Positions 35,701-47,138 of a DNA stretch of 64,000 nucleotides are shown here, in pieces. The DNA is from Coleophoma eucalyptorum (Eukaryota > Ascomycota > Leotiomycetes > Helotiales > Dermateaceae). Numbering within the stretch: position 1 is the first letter of the stretch; each line of letters starts with the position of its first letter. Where the stretch lies: NCBI GenBank assembly GCA_026120035.1, contig JALRME010000039.1, positions 124,001 to 188,000 of the forward strand, given 5' to 3'. The notes below the pieces were generated by a model. The model made no database searches. It was not told the DNA's origin and worked only from the letters and a program-made list of their open reading frames with translations. The translations under genes were made by a program, and so were the position numbers.

Positions 35701-38632
35701 TCGTCACTTGATATCACGGTTCACACACTACGGCCGATCATGCTTCCGCTTCTCTTTTCTGTTCTTTTCCATGCTAAGACTTTAAGGTTATCCTGTCCCC
35801 CTCAAGTCCTTTAATTTTAAAAGCCATGAAGTGATGGTACATCGCCAGCTTGTCGTCACATCCCTTCCCCGACACTGCTCCATGTCTTCAAGGATTGCTA
35901 GAACGGACCATGGAGCATGGAGCGTGGATCGCGCGTGGCCAATCATCTCACACACAGCCAATTGCGTAAATCCTCAATTATATTACTTCTTCACGCAAAT
36001 CAGATCGAATTTTCACGGTTCGCTTTCTTCCGTGCCTTTTGATGGTAAGGAAGCCCCGCTCAGACCCCTAACCCCGGTCGCCTGAGCGCGCAATATATTT
36101 GAGTTGCTCGCCTCAAGGGTTTTATGCTCGAAAGACCAGCTTGTCCTCGATTTTCTCGTAGATTAATATATTTGAGTATCATCCGTGCTCAGGTGACACA
36201 TTGTCTGCGATTGATTACCGGACTTAAGAACTGTTTTTTATTATCTTTACCACGCCCAAGTCTCCGGGCCAAAGGCCTGAGGATGACATTCTCATAGATA
36301 TGGGGTTGTCTACAACAATATGAGTGATGTGTCACGCAAGTTGCCTGAACTCCACACGTTGCTTCTGGAAGCAAAAGACATAACTTATTCAAGTTTTTAT
36401 GACCTTCTGGCTTACTATGGTACTTTGATTTCTTTGATTATTAAATTGGAGGATTTCAAGTCAATAATACCAAGCGGTTTTGACATGTGGCAGTAGTCAA
36501 GCCAAGGCTTGCAATCCTTCGGTATGTAGTTGTACAAAAGTATAGCCAACTTTCAGGAAGCACTGTAAACAGGGGTTTTCGGCAGGATTGATCCGGCGAT
36601 GAACCTCTTAATTTAGGATAAGGGTATTAGAGTATGAAGAGTTCGGATGATTCCTGCCGTGATAGTGCAGCTATCTTCCTCATACCCCATCTTTTGCATG
36701 GTATGCACATGTATGTGAAAGAAGGATTCCTTCACGGGAAATGAAGCGGATTGTCAGTACTTTCTTTTGCCTTCTGTTACTTGGACAGGTTCAAAAATGA
36801 GAAGGAGCCCAATTCTTGGCTGTGTACAACCGGACTGCTTGTTGATGCATTTGAATCGTTTCGTCCCGGGTTGGACGGACTTGCAGGGCTCCATATATCA
36901 CTTGAGGACCGCAATCTCGGTGCCAAAGCTACCTGATATGCCGTGCGACAGAAATACTTCCTTATTCTGCAATAGGCTTCAACTCAGTCGTTGACCCGTA
37001 TTCGCATTGAAGATCTGGCATTTCTCGCAAGCGTCTGGGAATCACAATCAGAGGATGACAACTTTCGAATAGATGGTGGCTCAAGCAAGTAGTAAATAGA
37101 TTGGCCGATCTTGCTTCCCAAGTTCAAGGCTTTGGTTATCAATGCTGAATAATTGAAACAAGACAAGAGTCTGGTCAGATGATATTTCGCGAACCACAAG
37201 TTTAGCGAGCGAGCTAATGCTCTCGAGCGTATTCATCGCAATTCTATCGTTTGACCTTGCGAAAGGCCGTCCAATAGCTCTCTGCTCGAACACCAAAGTT
37301 CTTATTTTGTTTTGAGACTTGTTTCCAGCCGCGTCCTAGTTCTCTCGGCCTCATGGTATCCAGTCTCCATGCTCGCTATTCATTCGCGTTGCGAGAGCTA
37401 CGGAGCAGAATTCCGGGCCTAATTGGACTGCAGAAAGATTGCCACTCATGAACCCCTAGGACGATGTTATTTAAAGTCTAGGTTTATGATACATGATATT
37501 GAGACTCATCCCATAACTCATTTCAGGTGTCTTTCAGATTCTAATTTTAATTGCGCACAACTTTTTTAATAACTTGGAGGCATGTGCGTTCGACTTCATC
37601 TCGTCGGCTATAAACTAGAGATTGCAGTACCAAACCTGCAGCTGTAATCGGTTGAATTGAATTGAGTGCGGAGGTCCGAGAATGAGATCTCCAAAGTAGT
37701 ATACAATTGGACTTCAAAGCCTGAGGCATGAATGATGTTTTTAATAGACTGAAATAAGAAATTCAAATGAAGTCATTCAGAAGTGGTCTGAGAGTCATAA
37801 TAAGCAATAATCCGTGACTGGGACACATATTTCACATATCTATTAGATTTTAATCTATAGAAAGACAAGCTATTGTCCTATAGACACCAGAAAATATACC
37901 AAGATGGCTTGTGATAACCCGGAAGGCTACAGCCCTGATGACGAATTGCTTTACCAATTGTTACGACATTTCTGGTATCAAAGACATATCACTTACGCCA
38001 ACCTTTGACTTAACTTGGATGTCGACTGGCTAAGATGACGGTCACACCAAACTCATGCTTCGTGAGGCCAAATATTGCTCCGAACGATGATGGCTTTCCT
38101 CGGGGGCCTATAACAAGTATTAACATCAAGTTATCATTAGATGGTCAGCTAGAATGTTGAATCTTCGCTCGATACTTTTATTGATATGTCTGTGTTGGTT
38201 AGGCTCGAACGATATGTCGAAGTTAACGGCATTAATTAATGCTTTCGTTCCGTATTCGAGAAAATGCTGGTGAAGTTGTTGCCTTGAAGGCCTACCAGCC
38301 TCCTTTCAACTCTCTTCAGCTGACAACATCATCCCCAGCCAGCTTACATATATTGATATCCATATCAAGACTTGTAAGCATGTAAAATGATATTGTGCCT
38401 CGGCTTACCAAAGGATTTTCACGTTCACTTCTTAGCGTAGCCTCTCGGCGGTCACCCCGCACGCCACAAGGTCGTGATCGGTCGGCTAAAAGCGACGACT
38501 CACAACTCCTCACCAACCCGTGCCGCCTGCCTGCCTACCTACCTAAACGGGACGGCAATGAAGGTAAGATAAGGTTGCTGACTGCCCACCTTCTGGGTCA
38601 CGAAGAATTATCATGAATTCCATACTACCGCA
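32756..38632. other. Large gene-free gap between divergent genes, 5.9 kb
   Basis: No reading frame here has a domain, signal peptide or convincing splice partner. The longest, 33398-33904 (168 codons), is low in hydrophobic periodicity and overlaps a GT-repeat-like stretch near 33478. The part from about 36100 to 38400 is visibly more AT-rich. A CACGTG is at 34735-34740. A CCTGCCTGCCTACCTACCTA stretch lies near 38524-38546, in the likely leader of the glycosyltransferase gene. I find no LTR, terminal inverted repeat or tRNA. Confidence 0.55.
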
Positions 38633-40084
38633 ATGACCGTGTTGATGAATCGTCGCTCGGCCTATTTGGCTGCTATCGCCCTGGTCTTTGTTTGGGGGAT
38701 ATGCTACAGGTCGGCGCTGGTTCCTCAGTCGAGGAGTTTGCGATCGGCCACTTCACGTGCAGAAGAACCGCCGCCGCAGAAACCTGTATATGAACCTCCA
38801 ACACCCAAAGCTGAGATCGTTCTGCAAGAGAGTTTTGACTCTCCGTCGGCTGCGCCAGCAAACCAATATTTTGATCAAGTCTTCTCGGTCGGCGAGCCTA
38901 AGGAGTACGGTTTCCCGGCGCTGAGGCAACATTGTGCGCATATGAGATGGCCCGAGGATGACGTCTACCTTCATTGCGAAGGCATGTCTGCTGGCCTAAC
39001 CTCCATTGTCTCGCAGGTAAAAGTCTGTCTGAAAATGGCTCTGGATGCAGGGACGGGTATTATCTTGCCGTCGATGCCGCTTCGTGATTCGGATGACCTT
39101 AAGAATTTCAACTTTTGGAATGGTAGTGCGTATATGACTTATGACAAATGGTTCGATGCAGAGCATTTGATCAACGAGGTTGGTCGAGTATGCCCGCAAA
39201 TGAAGATCCTCCGTCCGGAACAAATTTCTTTGGAGCCGGGACAGGAATCGGAAGCCATGGCTGAGCTTTTACCGGTAAAGAATCGTTGGATTATGGAGAT
39301 TTCGAAAGCCGTGGGCTATCAAGAATTTACACCCTATTTCTGGACTGGTCGCCCATTCAAGGCCTTTTTCGACCAGCAATTTGCCGCGTTGGAAGATTTG
39401 GCTATGATGGCTCCAGATAGGGACGAATCCAAGAAAGGAATTACCATCATCAAGATAGCTTCTCAATTTCTAATTTTCAGGGTGATGGATGATCCTACCG
39501 GACAAGAGCTGAAACTCTGGAATGATCTATCAAGTTTGATCCGGTTCAAACAAGAACCTCGAGATATCACTGATAAGTTACTATCCCGGATGAACCGGCC
39601 CTTCTATGGCGTTCATTTCAGAGTTGAATCCGACACAATTTGGAGTCCGTTCGAGCACCAACTTCAAGTTGATCTCGACGCTCTCGATAAAGCGTGGGCC
39701 AAATATGGCCTGCTTGACACTCAAAAGCCTCTGGTATATCTCGCATGCGGCGATCAAGGACAAGTGGAAAGATTCGTGACGGCTGGCAAAGAGCGAGGGT
39801 GGGAAGTAACTCATAAATGGGATCTGGCTCAATCAGACCCCAGCACGCTGCAGGCAATTAATGACCTAGCGTTCGACTTCCAAGGTGCGGTTGATATGGG
39901 GGTTATGGTCAAGAGCTATTTCTTCTTGGGTATTTCTGGGAGTGCTTTCTCTTCCACAATCGGTAATGCGAGAGACGTGACGGGGAGATATCGTGGGAGT
40001 TCTTTCACGGTTTATGACGACGAGGGTGCGAGGACGCATCTTTTCAATGACGGTGATGCCAACTCTTACGCCTGCTGTTTATAA
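38633..40084 (+). CDS. Type II membrane glycosyltransferase, O-fucosyltransferase-like
   Basis: A single-exon gene of 483 residues. Residues 9-27 form one hydrophobic segment after a short basic N-terminus, the signal-anchor layout of Golgi glycosyltransferases, followed by a Pro-rich stem (about 40-65). The lumenal part has features reminiscent of the GDP-fucose O-fucosyltransferase fold: an HFRVE segment (near 325) and a C-terminal segment YFFLGISGSAFSSTIGNAR (about 427-445), which in that fold helps bind the nucleotide sugar. I infer a sugar-transfer role in the secretory pathway; donor and acceptor are unknown. It ends in a Cys pair (YACCL). The gene is isolated by large gaps on both sides. 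Confidence 0.72.
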   Translation: MTVLMNRRSAYLAAIALVFVWGICYRSALVPQSRSLRSATSRAEEPPPQKPVYEPPTPKAEIVLQESFDSPSAAPANQYFDQVFSVGEPKEYGFPALRQHCAHMRWPEDDVYLHCEGMSAGLTSIVSQVKVCLKMALDAGTGIILPSMPLRDSDDLKNFNFWNGSAYMTYDKWFDAEHLINEVGRVCPQMKILRPEQISLEPGQESEAMAELLPVKNRWIMEISKAVGYQEFTPYFWTGRPFKAFFDQQFAALEDLAMMAPDRDESKKGITIIKIASQFLIFRVMDDPTGQELKLWNDLSSLIRFKQEPRDITDKLLSRMNRPFYGVHFRVESDTIWSPFEHQLQVDLDALDKAWAKYGLLDTQKPLVYLACGDQGQVERFVTAGKERGWEVTHKWDLAQSDPSTLQAINDLAFDFQGAVDMGVMVKSYFFLGISGSAFSSTIGNARDVTGRYRGSSFTVYDDEGARTHLFNDGDANSYACCL

Positions 40085-42596
40085 TTACTTGGTTCACGGC
40101 GTTTTCGGCGTATTTCTGGATTTGTTCCGAGCTCTTGTACGATTGTTTGCTTTAGAGTATGATTATGGTAGCCTCAAAGCCTAGACCCACCTAGATCTTT
40201 ATAAGATTTTCTAGATAGTCCAATATAACTCTTGCCTCCTGTGTAAATATTTTGCATGCTCCTAAAATAGAAAGGATTGGTGCAATAATGTACCTACAGT
40301 TACGCTCCGCAATAGGCAACCCATCAAATCGATTATTGTTTTGATAGAAGGTCTGGAGTTGTTTAGATGTACAGAAGTATTACCTCTTCCCATTCGTCAA
40401 TTTTATTCAGTCACATTTCTAGTGAAAGAGGGCCAATCATGTCTTAGCCGTCCATATATAGCGATACGTAAATAAGTACCTAGGAGGAGACTTTCATAGC
40501 TTTCTTAATGTAGGTGAGATTTTCAGCTCTTGTCCATGTTTGCATTCCCCTTCTGTTCTGCTAAGGATATCCTAGACCAATTGTTTTAAAGGGGATTGGG
40601 GGGGGGGGAGGGTTGTCTAACGTGCTACTCTGCAAGTTAACAACTAGGTGATTGATTTTCATATTTTAGTCTGTATTTGTAAAGAATCTCTTACAAGCAA
40701 GATAGGATATTGAGAATTTATAAATAAGAAAAGAAATTTAAAAAAGGGATTTGTTTCCAGAAAAGAAGGATTGGCAGTATGATTATATTACGGTAGGTTT
40801 TCTGGTGTTTATAGAGATATTCCTAGTAGAATCGATATGTAAGAACCGTGGCCGAACAATCATATTGCAAAAAAGAGCTACATAGAGATTTGTATGAGCT
40901 TCTTAATTAGGTAAAGCAAGTGATACCTTCCTAGAGCTTATCTTGGTCATTTTTGGGAATACTAGGCGTCGTATTTCAGCCATCTGCCATCATAGAAAGA
41001 CGACTACAAGAGGCTTTCAGACGTCATCGCTCAAATATAAACCCCAGAAGAACTAAAGTGAGGTAAGTCCCACAAGCCTTACTCCCACCCTAAGATACTT
41101 GGCAATTGCCAAATTGCAATGTCTGGAGAGATAGGCGACGCTCTTGAAGCCTATATCCTACTGTTTGTCCACTGTTGGACGTTGATCCTTCAATGTTAGT
41201 TATTTATTAAATGCCCAAGATAGACTTCTAGGATACACTGACAGCTGAAGCCACCAGTACATGATGCTGAGTTGACTTGTCATTAGGATAACTTCCCCGA
41301 AGGCCTCTGGTAGAAATTCCACAATTACAACATAGCTCCAATAATCGACGTCACCTGAAAGGAGTAGAGTTTCCGAGGTAATTCTTAAACCTTAACTATG
41401 GCGTAGCGTGCAGCATGCCGGGCCTTACTATATCTTGATGCTAAGCAAAATCTACAAGCATCTCCTTCGCTAGCTCCAACGGACGCATGGAAGTGTTGTC
41501 CGCAGAATAGCCTTGCATTTGACCACAACTTGGTTGAGTCGATCGTTTCTAGTGATGAAAGCTATCCCGGCCATGCTCGTCAGTCTTCAACATACCGAAC
41601 TTAAAAGGTTCCCAGGAAAGGATAGTCAAGTTATTTACACGTGATAGATTCAAAGTGCTACAATCACGTGATATACCGTATCTGCCTTCTGTCCAAGTTC
41701 AAGAGCTCGTCCAGCAGGTAGGTACCACGCCACGCTTCACCTTGAATTCAACCACGGAGACTAGCTATTTCTCCCCTGGTTTCCATACCGAGCTACACCA
41801 CGAACCGTGCTCGGACCGGACCTGTAACGCCTCGTGCACACAGTCATCACGATGCAGCGCTGACAGTATCGTTCCTAAGCTGTGTAAAGTCAAGCCACCA
41901 TCACCGAGGACACCAGTAGCGTGGAGTGGTAGCACAACACCAGTTCGTCCCCTGGAAGCATCGGGAGCAGCTTATTTCCAGGCTGAATTCCAGGTGGGAG
42001 GTACCGCCGAGTGGCTGAGGGGTGTGGCAGTGCGATTAGTCCGGGCGCAGTGCAGAGCCCTTTTTCCCGGTAGCTTTGCGGAGCCACACGAAGGCAAAAC
42101 TGGGGTGATCGCCGCAGCTAAATCATCAAGTGACGTCGAACCACATTCCATTTCTTGGGCTGTGACGTGACACTGAGTGAAACTTTTCATCATAGCCGGC
42201 AAGCGAACCACTCATCCTTCTCTCGCACGCCTTGACCAGAATTTCAAGGGACCGTGGCCACCGTCATATGCTTGTCTGGACTTGCCTGAGCATCCGCGAT
42301 TTTCAGTGGTGCAAAATAAAGCTGCCACTAGACGAACCAAGGTTCAGCATTCACGGGCAGCCACACTTAAAAAATCATATATCTCAGTGGATCGGGGTGG
42401 GGTGGGTGATGCTGTGTTCTGGGTAGAGTTCTGTTAGGCTGCCCTGAAACCTTCTCCATATATGGTGACTTGTCTCTCCTCTTGACTGCCCCTGCTCCTG
42501 TTTCCTTTTCTTCTTTACAACACACCACAATCGTGTCCCATCTCAACTCTTCCAACCCATCATCAACGTCCTCAAAGAGAATTCATTACCTTCAAC
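40085..42596. other. Intergenic region, 2.5 kb
   Basis: AT-rich sequence without a supported gene. It contains an 11-G run at 40598-40608, two CACGTG hexamers at 41638-41643 and 41665-41670, and a C/T-rich leader (about 42469-42520) before the next gene. The plus-strand frame 41655-42170 (171 codons) has no recognisable domain, and I do not call it. Confidence 0.55.
41638..41671. promoter_or_regulatory. Pair of CACGTG (E-box/CBF1-type) sites
   Basis: CACGTG occurs at 41638-41643 and 41665-41670, 27 bp apart, each followed by AT. The second lies within the palindrome TCACGTGA (41664-41671). In yeasts and filamentous fungi this core is bound by bHLH factors such as Cbf1. They lie about 930 bp before the MARVEL-like gene, so a role there is only possible. 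Confidence 0.4.
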
Positions 42597-43493
42597 ATGG
42601 CTCGCGGTGGAGGTTTAGCACTCAAGACGATCCAATGGTTTTTGCGCATCATTGAGTTCTGCTGCGCTGCTATCATCCTTGCAATCTTCTCCTACTTCCT
42701 CGCAACCCTCCATAACCACAACCTGAGCATCGCAACTTACATTCGGGCGGTTGAGGGTATCTCGGGTGCCGGAGTCCTCTACACCGTCATCGGCTGGCTA
42801 CTCGTCTGCTGCCTTGCTGGCTTTGCCCTCACTTCCGGTCTCGCCATTCTCCTTGATGTTGCTTTCGCTGGTGCCTTCATCTATGTCGCTTGGGCTACTC
42901 GCAGCGGTGCCGGAAGTTGCAGTGGAAATGTCGATACTCCATTCGGAAGTGGAGACACCAATTCAAGCAACTCGGTCGACAATGGAAGCGGCGGCTTCAC
43001 CATCCTCCCTAGTTTGAAGACTGCTTGCAAACTTGAGACGGCCTGCTTTGCTGTCGCCATTGTCGCAATGTAAGACATACATGCTCTCCTTCATCGACAA
43101 CCATAAGCTAATCATATCTTCAGTATTTTCTTCCTCTTCTCGGCTCTCGTAGAGATGGCGCTCATCAAGCACCACCGAAAAGAGAAAGCCTTCGGTCCAT
43201 CGCCAAACAACGGCTATACAGCCGGTTCCCCCAAGAGCAAGTTCCGTCTCTGGCCAAGGAAGAAGCGCAATGCTGAGTACGGAATGGCCGGTGGTCTCGC
43301 TGTCAAGCCTGATGCACTCCCAACCCACACCACCCCAGCGGATGTAAGGGCATCTTATGCCACCGATGCCACAGCTGTTGGCAATGAACCTGTATATAAC
43401 AAATATGGCAACACTGCTGCCAACCCATACGCCGCACCAAACCAAGTTAGCGGTGTTTCACGTTCATACGGAAATGGCAACGGCAATTTCTAA
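42597..43493 (+). CDS. MARVEL-like four-helix membrane protein
   Basis: Two exons, join(42597..43069,43124..43493), give 280 residues. The intron (54 nt, GTAAGA..CAG) falls inside the fourth helix and restores the run IVAIIFFLFSALVEMAL. Four hydrophobic segments lie near residues 17-40, 52-75, 78-100 and 145-170, with a Ser/Gly/Asn-rich loop between the third and fourth. This is the layout of fungal MARVEL-domain proteins, which act in membrane apposition and cortical domain organisation. The C-terminal 110 residues are cytosolic, basic (RLWPRKKRN), then Ala/Tyr/Asn-rich. The start ATG sits in a good context (TTCAACATGG) after a C/T-rich leader. The family assignment is by topology and general resemblance, not by a strong motif. 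Confidence 0.78.
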
Positions 43494-44259
43494 GGGAGGA
43501 TCAGTATGAATGGACTACGAATATCATGACTGGACTTGGAAATGGACAGGAACAAGGAGAAATTGTTCAAAACTTCTTTTTGAGTATATTATTATCTAAT
43601 TTATAATACCACTTTGACAAAAATATATCTTTACATACCGTTCAAAATACCGTTTCCGTACTTGACGTATAAGACCATGCTGTCTATTGAACCATTGACG
43701 ATAAACCATGTAAATTTTAGCTTTTCCACTCACTGACGTATGTATACTTAGCTACGTAGAGCAATTGGCCAATGGTCTACTGTAGTATCTTTCAACATCA
43801 AGCATCTCTTAGTATCTCTTGGACTACCCTCCACTAGCTATAAAGAATACTATTGTCTGCCAGACTGGAATCTGCTAACCTATGAGTTATTGCCATGGGT
43901 GAAAAGCCTCTCATCTTCACCCATCTAAGGATATATCAAAGCACCTGCGATAACTCTAGCTCGTCTGCTTCTCATTTATTTCTCATCAATCTTCATTCCG
44001 TCGAGGTAAGGTTTCTAAATAGCATTACCGAAGCCAAGCTCCATGGCTCGAGCAACTTTTACACTTCACAACCCTGATCAGTCGCAGACGCATCACTTGG
44101 GAAATACCTATAAATCCCACGAGCCGCAAGAACATCATCACAATGAGAAATTTCATTTCCATAAAACGCCTGGGTATCATGAATGAACGGGAAAACAAGC
44201 ATAAACCAAATCGTGACAAACCCCCTCACATCATTCCACAGCTTCCCTCATTCACCACC
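43494..44259. other. Convergent intergenic region
   Basis: AT-rich 766-bp interval between the 3' ends of the MARVEL-like and CENP-S genes. I see nothing in it beyond UTR-like sequence. Confidence 0.6.
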
Positions 44260-44712
44260 TCATCTCTTTGCCCGAGCTTTGCCCTGACTTTTCGCGTTCT
44301 TCGCTTTCTCCTTGTTGATGAAATCCTCGATAATCCCATGCAAAGCGTCATTCCTCCGGGTCACGAGGAGAACATCGTCGGTGTTGACGGTTCTTCGGCC
44401 GGCGTGTCTAGAGAAGCTTTCGAGATCGATGGCTACGTTTTCTGAGGGTAGGTGTGTGAGCAGGCGGGAGTTTAAAGAATGATGCTTGGGAGGGGATATA
44501 TATACCGATTTGTGCCCATACCATTTCGGATAGAGCACCGATGAATTGTGGGGTTGCGTTTGTGTTGAGTCGCATTGTTTCCTCGTCCACGATCTTGCCA
44601 ATTGAGTACCAGAGAGCGGCTTTGAGGCGCTGGTTTGAGATTGTGAGTGGTTGATCACGCAGGATAGAATGAGACATACCTCCCGCAGGTCATCATCCAT
44701 CTTATCGGCCAT
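44260..44712 (-). CDS. MHF1: CENP-S / MHF1 histone-fold protein
   Basis: Three exons, complement(join(44260..44441,44506..44629,44680..44712)), give 112 residues; introns are 64 and 50 nt. The segments RLKAALWYSIGKIVDEE, ATPQFIGALSEMVW and TVNTDDVLLVTRRND are the helices and loops of the CENP-S/MHF1 histone fold. This protein pairs with CENP-X/MHF2 in the inner kinetochore CCAN and in the Fanconi-type Mph1/FANCM DNA repair complex, in the nucleus. Frame is kept only with these splice sites, which rebuild the conserved run QIENVAIDLESF. The start MADKMDDDLRE is the ATG that opens the first 33-nt coding exon. The C-terminus is a Lys/Arg-rich tail. It diverges from PGA2 across 388 bp. Confidence 0.93.
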   Translation of the reverse strand: MADKMDDDLREVCLILSCVINHSQSQTSASKPLSGTQLARSWTRKQCDSTQTQPHNSSVLYPKWYGHKSVYISPPKHHSLNSRLLTHLPSENVAIDLESFSRHAGRRTVNTDDVLLVTRRNDALHGIIEDFINKEKAKNAKSQGKARAKR

Positions 44713-45100
44713 TCTACAGCGTTGTTGCTTGTTTTGAATGAGGCACAGAATTGCAGTTGGGGAATTAAACAAACAGTCGCGTTTATGATTTTTGGGGAGA
44801 CGCGATAGATCCGGAGTTCCGCCGGGTGGTGTACGTTTATGCTACGCTAAAATTGCATTATTACCGTCTGGACCGAAGATTTGTTTATGTGGATGAGCGC
44901 AATCTTCCCCCTCGCCCTCACCTTTCTTGCCATCCATCTTCTCTCCTCCCCTTTACTTCTCTCTACTCATCCTTTTCTTCCTCTTCTTCGATCCTGCTGT
45001 GTCCTTTAATTCTTCGTCTCAACACGAAAACCACTACTCTTACCCGATACTCTTATCCTAATTTAATTCTCTCCCTGACCGATCCCACCACACCGCAAAC
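44713..45100. promoter_or_regulatory. Divergent promoter of MHF1 and PGA2
   Basis: A 388-bp region between two divergent start codons. From about 44905 to 45000 it is strongly C/T-rich on the plus strand, a common feature of fungal transcription start regions, and it directly precedes PGA2. The region must serve both genes. Confidence 0.6.
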
Positions 45101-45637
45101 ATGACCTCCCCTCCACAGCCAGAATACACGCCTCTCTCAGAGATTGATTACGTTGGCGAAATCAAGCAACTTTGGGAGAACACAAAAAATGCGCCGACAA
45201 ACTTGCGAGAGAACGCCGTTAAGTCGTTCACCAATCTCTCCTTCAACGGCTACATCCGCCTGATCGCCATCGTCGGTGCTTACGTTCTTGTGCGCCCATA
45301 TATCGTCAAGCTGGGTGCAAAGATGCAGGGACTTGATCTGGATGCAGCGAATGCGGCTAGAGTGCCCACTGGAAAAGTCTCCGCGAATGCTCTGCGGGGA
45401 GGTGTGGTTAAGGAGGAGAGTGAGAGTGAAGAGGAGACAGAGACAACTGGTGCGGACTGGGGCAAGAAGGCAAGAAAGAGACAACGTCAACTCGAGAAGA
45501 AGAAGAAGCAGGAGGTAGAGAAGCGACTGGCCGAGGAGCAAGAGGAGTTGGAGGACAAGGAGCTTGAGGAGTTTATGCTGCGTAACGCCAACTATGAGGG
45601 AAATCCAAACCCACATACCTTGACTCTGGACGACTAG
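45101..45637 (+). CDS. PGA2: PGA2-like ER protein trafficking factor
   Basis: A single exon of 178 residues. One hydrophobic segment (about 50-68, GYIRLIAIVGAYVLVRPYI) is followed by a charged region dominated by Glu and Lys (about 100-165), predicted to be helical or coiled coil, in the cytosol. The N-terminal helix and the YVLVRPYI segment match what is known of yeast Pga2, an essential ER membrane protein needed for maturation of Gas1 and alkaline phosphatase. The fungal family is larger than the 129-residue yeast protein. It shares its promoter region with MHF1; there is no evident functional link. Confidence 0.85.
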   Translation: MTSPPQPEYTPLSEIDYVGEIKQLWENTKNAPTNLRENAVKSFTNLSFNGYIRLIAIVGAYVLVRPYIVKLGAKMQGLDLDAANAARVPTGKVSANALRGGVVKEESESEEETETTGADWGKKARKRQRQLEKKKKQEVEKRLAEEQEELEDKELEEFMLRNANYEGNPNPHTLTLDD

Positions 45638-47138
45638 AGGAAAGGGAAGTGTGCCGGCAAGCAACAACTACATGGCATGGTTGAGGATGGAGCTTTCTAG
45701 GAGCAGCTTGTGCAAGTCCAGTCTCTTGGGCAAGCAGTTGATCTTCCTGTGCGTTGGGCTGGAATGCATCGTCTCCATTTATTATGGAAGATTCTGTGCA
45801 ACAGATCTTCAACCACAGATTAGAGACTCGGTGGCCTCGTGCATGGGGATGTTGTGAGTTGGTGCAGAAATACATCATCTTCACAAATTTTGACCCAATT
45901 TGATGCACCTCTTCCTAGTGTTTTCAGCAGATAAGTCTGGACCGTTCTTGAATGCAAAGGCAAGGCCTTAAAACCATAAACACTACAGCCTCGTGGACTT
46001 GAGTATGTGATTAAAGTGTGCTTTACCTTAGTTCCGCTATTGTTAGTTCTCCACCGCAACACCCAACATGGCCGCATTCCCCAAAGCCGCGCTCCCCGAA
46101 ATGCCAACTTCCAATCACAGATGACCCCGTCGAAGGTTTCGGGATTGCCACCCAATAGTAAGAAACCCTGTTTGTAGGGGCAAAAATGGAAAAAAAAAGA
46201 ACTAAAAAGCCAAGCAAGCAGCAGCAGCAGCAGATATTGAAATGGAAAGGCAGTGCAGATCTCAGGGACCGCCAGAGAGCTATTCGCTAGAACGGACATG
46301 CAGACACGAGTGCCGTGTTGAAATGGAATTGGCAAGAAAGGCGCAGGATGCAACAAAACTCTCCTCCTGCACGGCATCGAAGTGCCACATCCAAAAAGGC
46401 GACTGGTCATCAACGGCCGAAACATGCGCCTTGCCGATGCCATGCCATGCTATGCCGCTAAACGGAAAGAAAGGTCTCGCGATGCCCCACCGCTCTTTTG
46501 TGGATCTTTGGCTTTGATGGAACTAAAGATGCAGAGTGATGAATCGTTTCTGAGCTTTCGAGCATGGTGATGGCGGGTATCCCGTAAGATCGAAAGGCTT
46601 GCGAACGTCTGGGCTGTGGGTTAAGGGCGTGGGCGAGAGAGGATAGGAGGAGAGGAGAGCATCTCGTAAGCCGAAAGGAATGAGCTAGGTGACTGCCTGA
46701 AGCCGAGCGACTTGACTTGTTGTGCTGACCTCAGTGACTTTCAGCGGGAGGAGGGGCAACAAAAGTGGGCAGTTCAGTGGGCGGCGCGTGCCTTCGTACA
46801 ACCAAGAAACGGGCTATGCCAAGCTATACCAAATATCTTCTTGATCTCGAACTCGTACTGGCACACTCGTACTGGCACATACCACACCACACCTTCTCTC
46901 TTCTCTATTCAAATAGCTCCCCAAGTCCCCTGAAAATACCCGAAATATCTGCGCGCCCACCGAGTACGAGCTGGGTTGTATCGTACGCGCGCACACCGTA
47001 ATACTTCAGCGGCGATGATCTAACACCCCTCGCTTGGCACCCCTCCTTGTACAACGTCTGTGGGTTTGAAAAGGTTCCTTATGGCCTGCGCTTCCACTGA
47101 CAGCATCCGACCTTGATACCCTTTGCGGTGAGATAAAG
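45638..47138. other. Intergenic region, 1.5 kb
   Basis: This holds the PGA2 3' end and the promoter and leader of the next gene. A (CAG)5 microsatellite is at 46219-46233. A minus-strand frame at 45820-46443 (207 codons) is the longest but crosses the microsatellite and has no domain, so I leave it out. Confidence 0.55.
46219..46233 (+). repeat. (CAG)5 microsatellite
   Basis: Five perfect CAG units in noncoding sequence, preceded by two CAAG units. Confidence 0.9.

Noticed and set aside
36194..36339. Inverted repeat GTGACACAT / ATGTGTCAC about 140 bp apart
   Set aside because: Nine-base arms at this distance are expected by chance and no target duplication flanks them.
42001..42085. tRNA-like piece (GCCGAGTGGCTGAGG, resembling a Leu/Ser A-box)
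   Set aside because: No B-box (GGTTCGAATCC type) follows and no acceptor stem can be paired.
41655..42170. 171-codon plus-strand frame
   Set aside because: No domain; it begins inside a CACGTG-containing promoter-like stretch and has no good start context.
45820..46443. 207-codon minus-strand frame
   Set aside because: It runs through the (CAG)5 microsatellite, giving a poly-Leu run, and shows no conserved feature.
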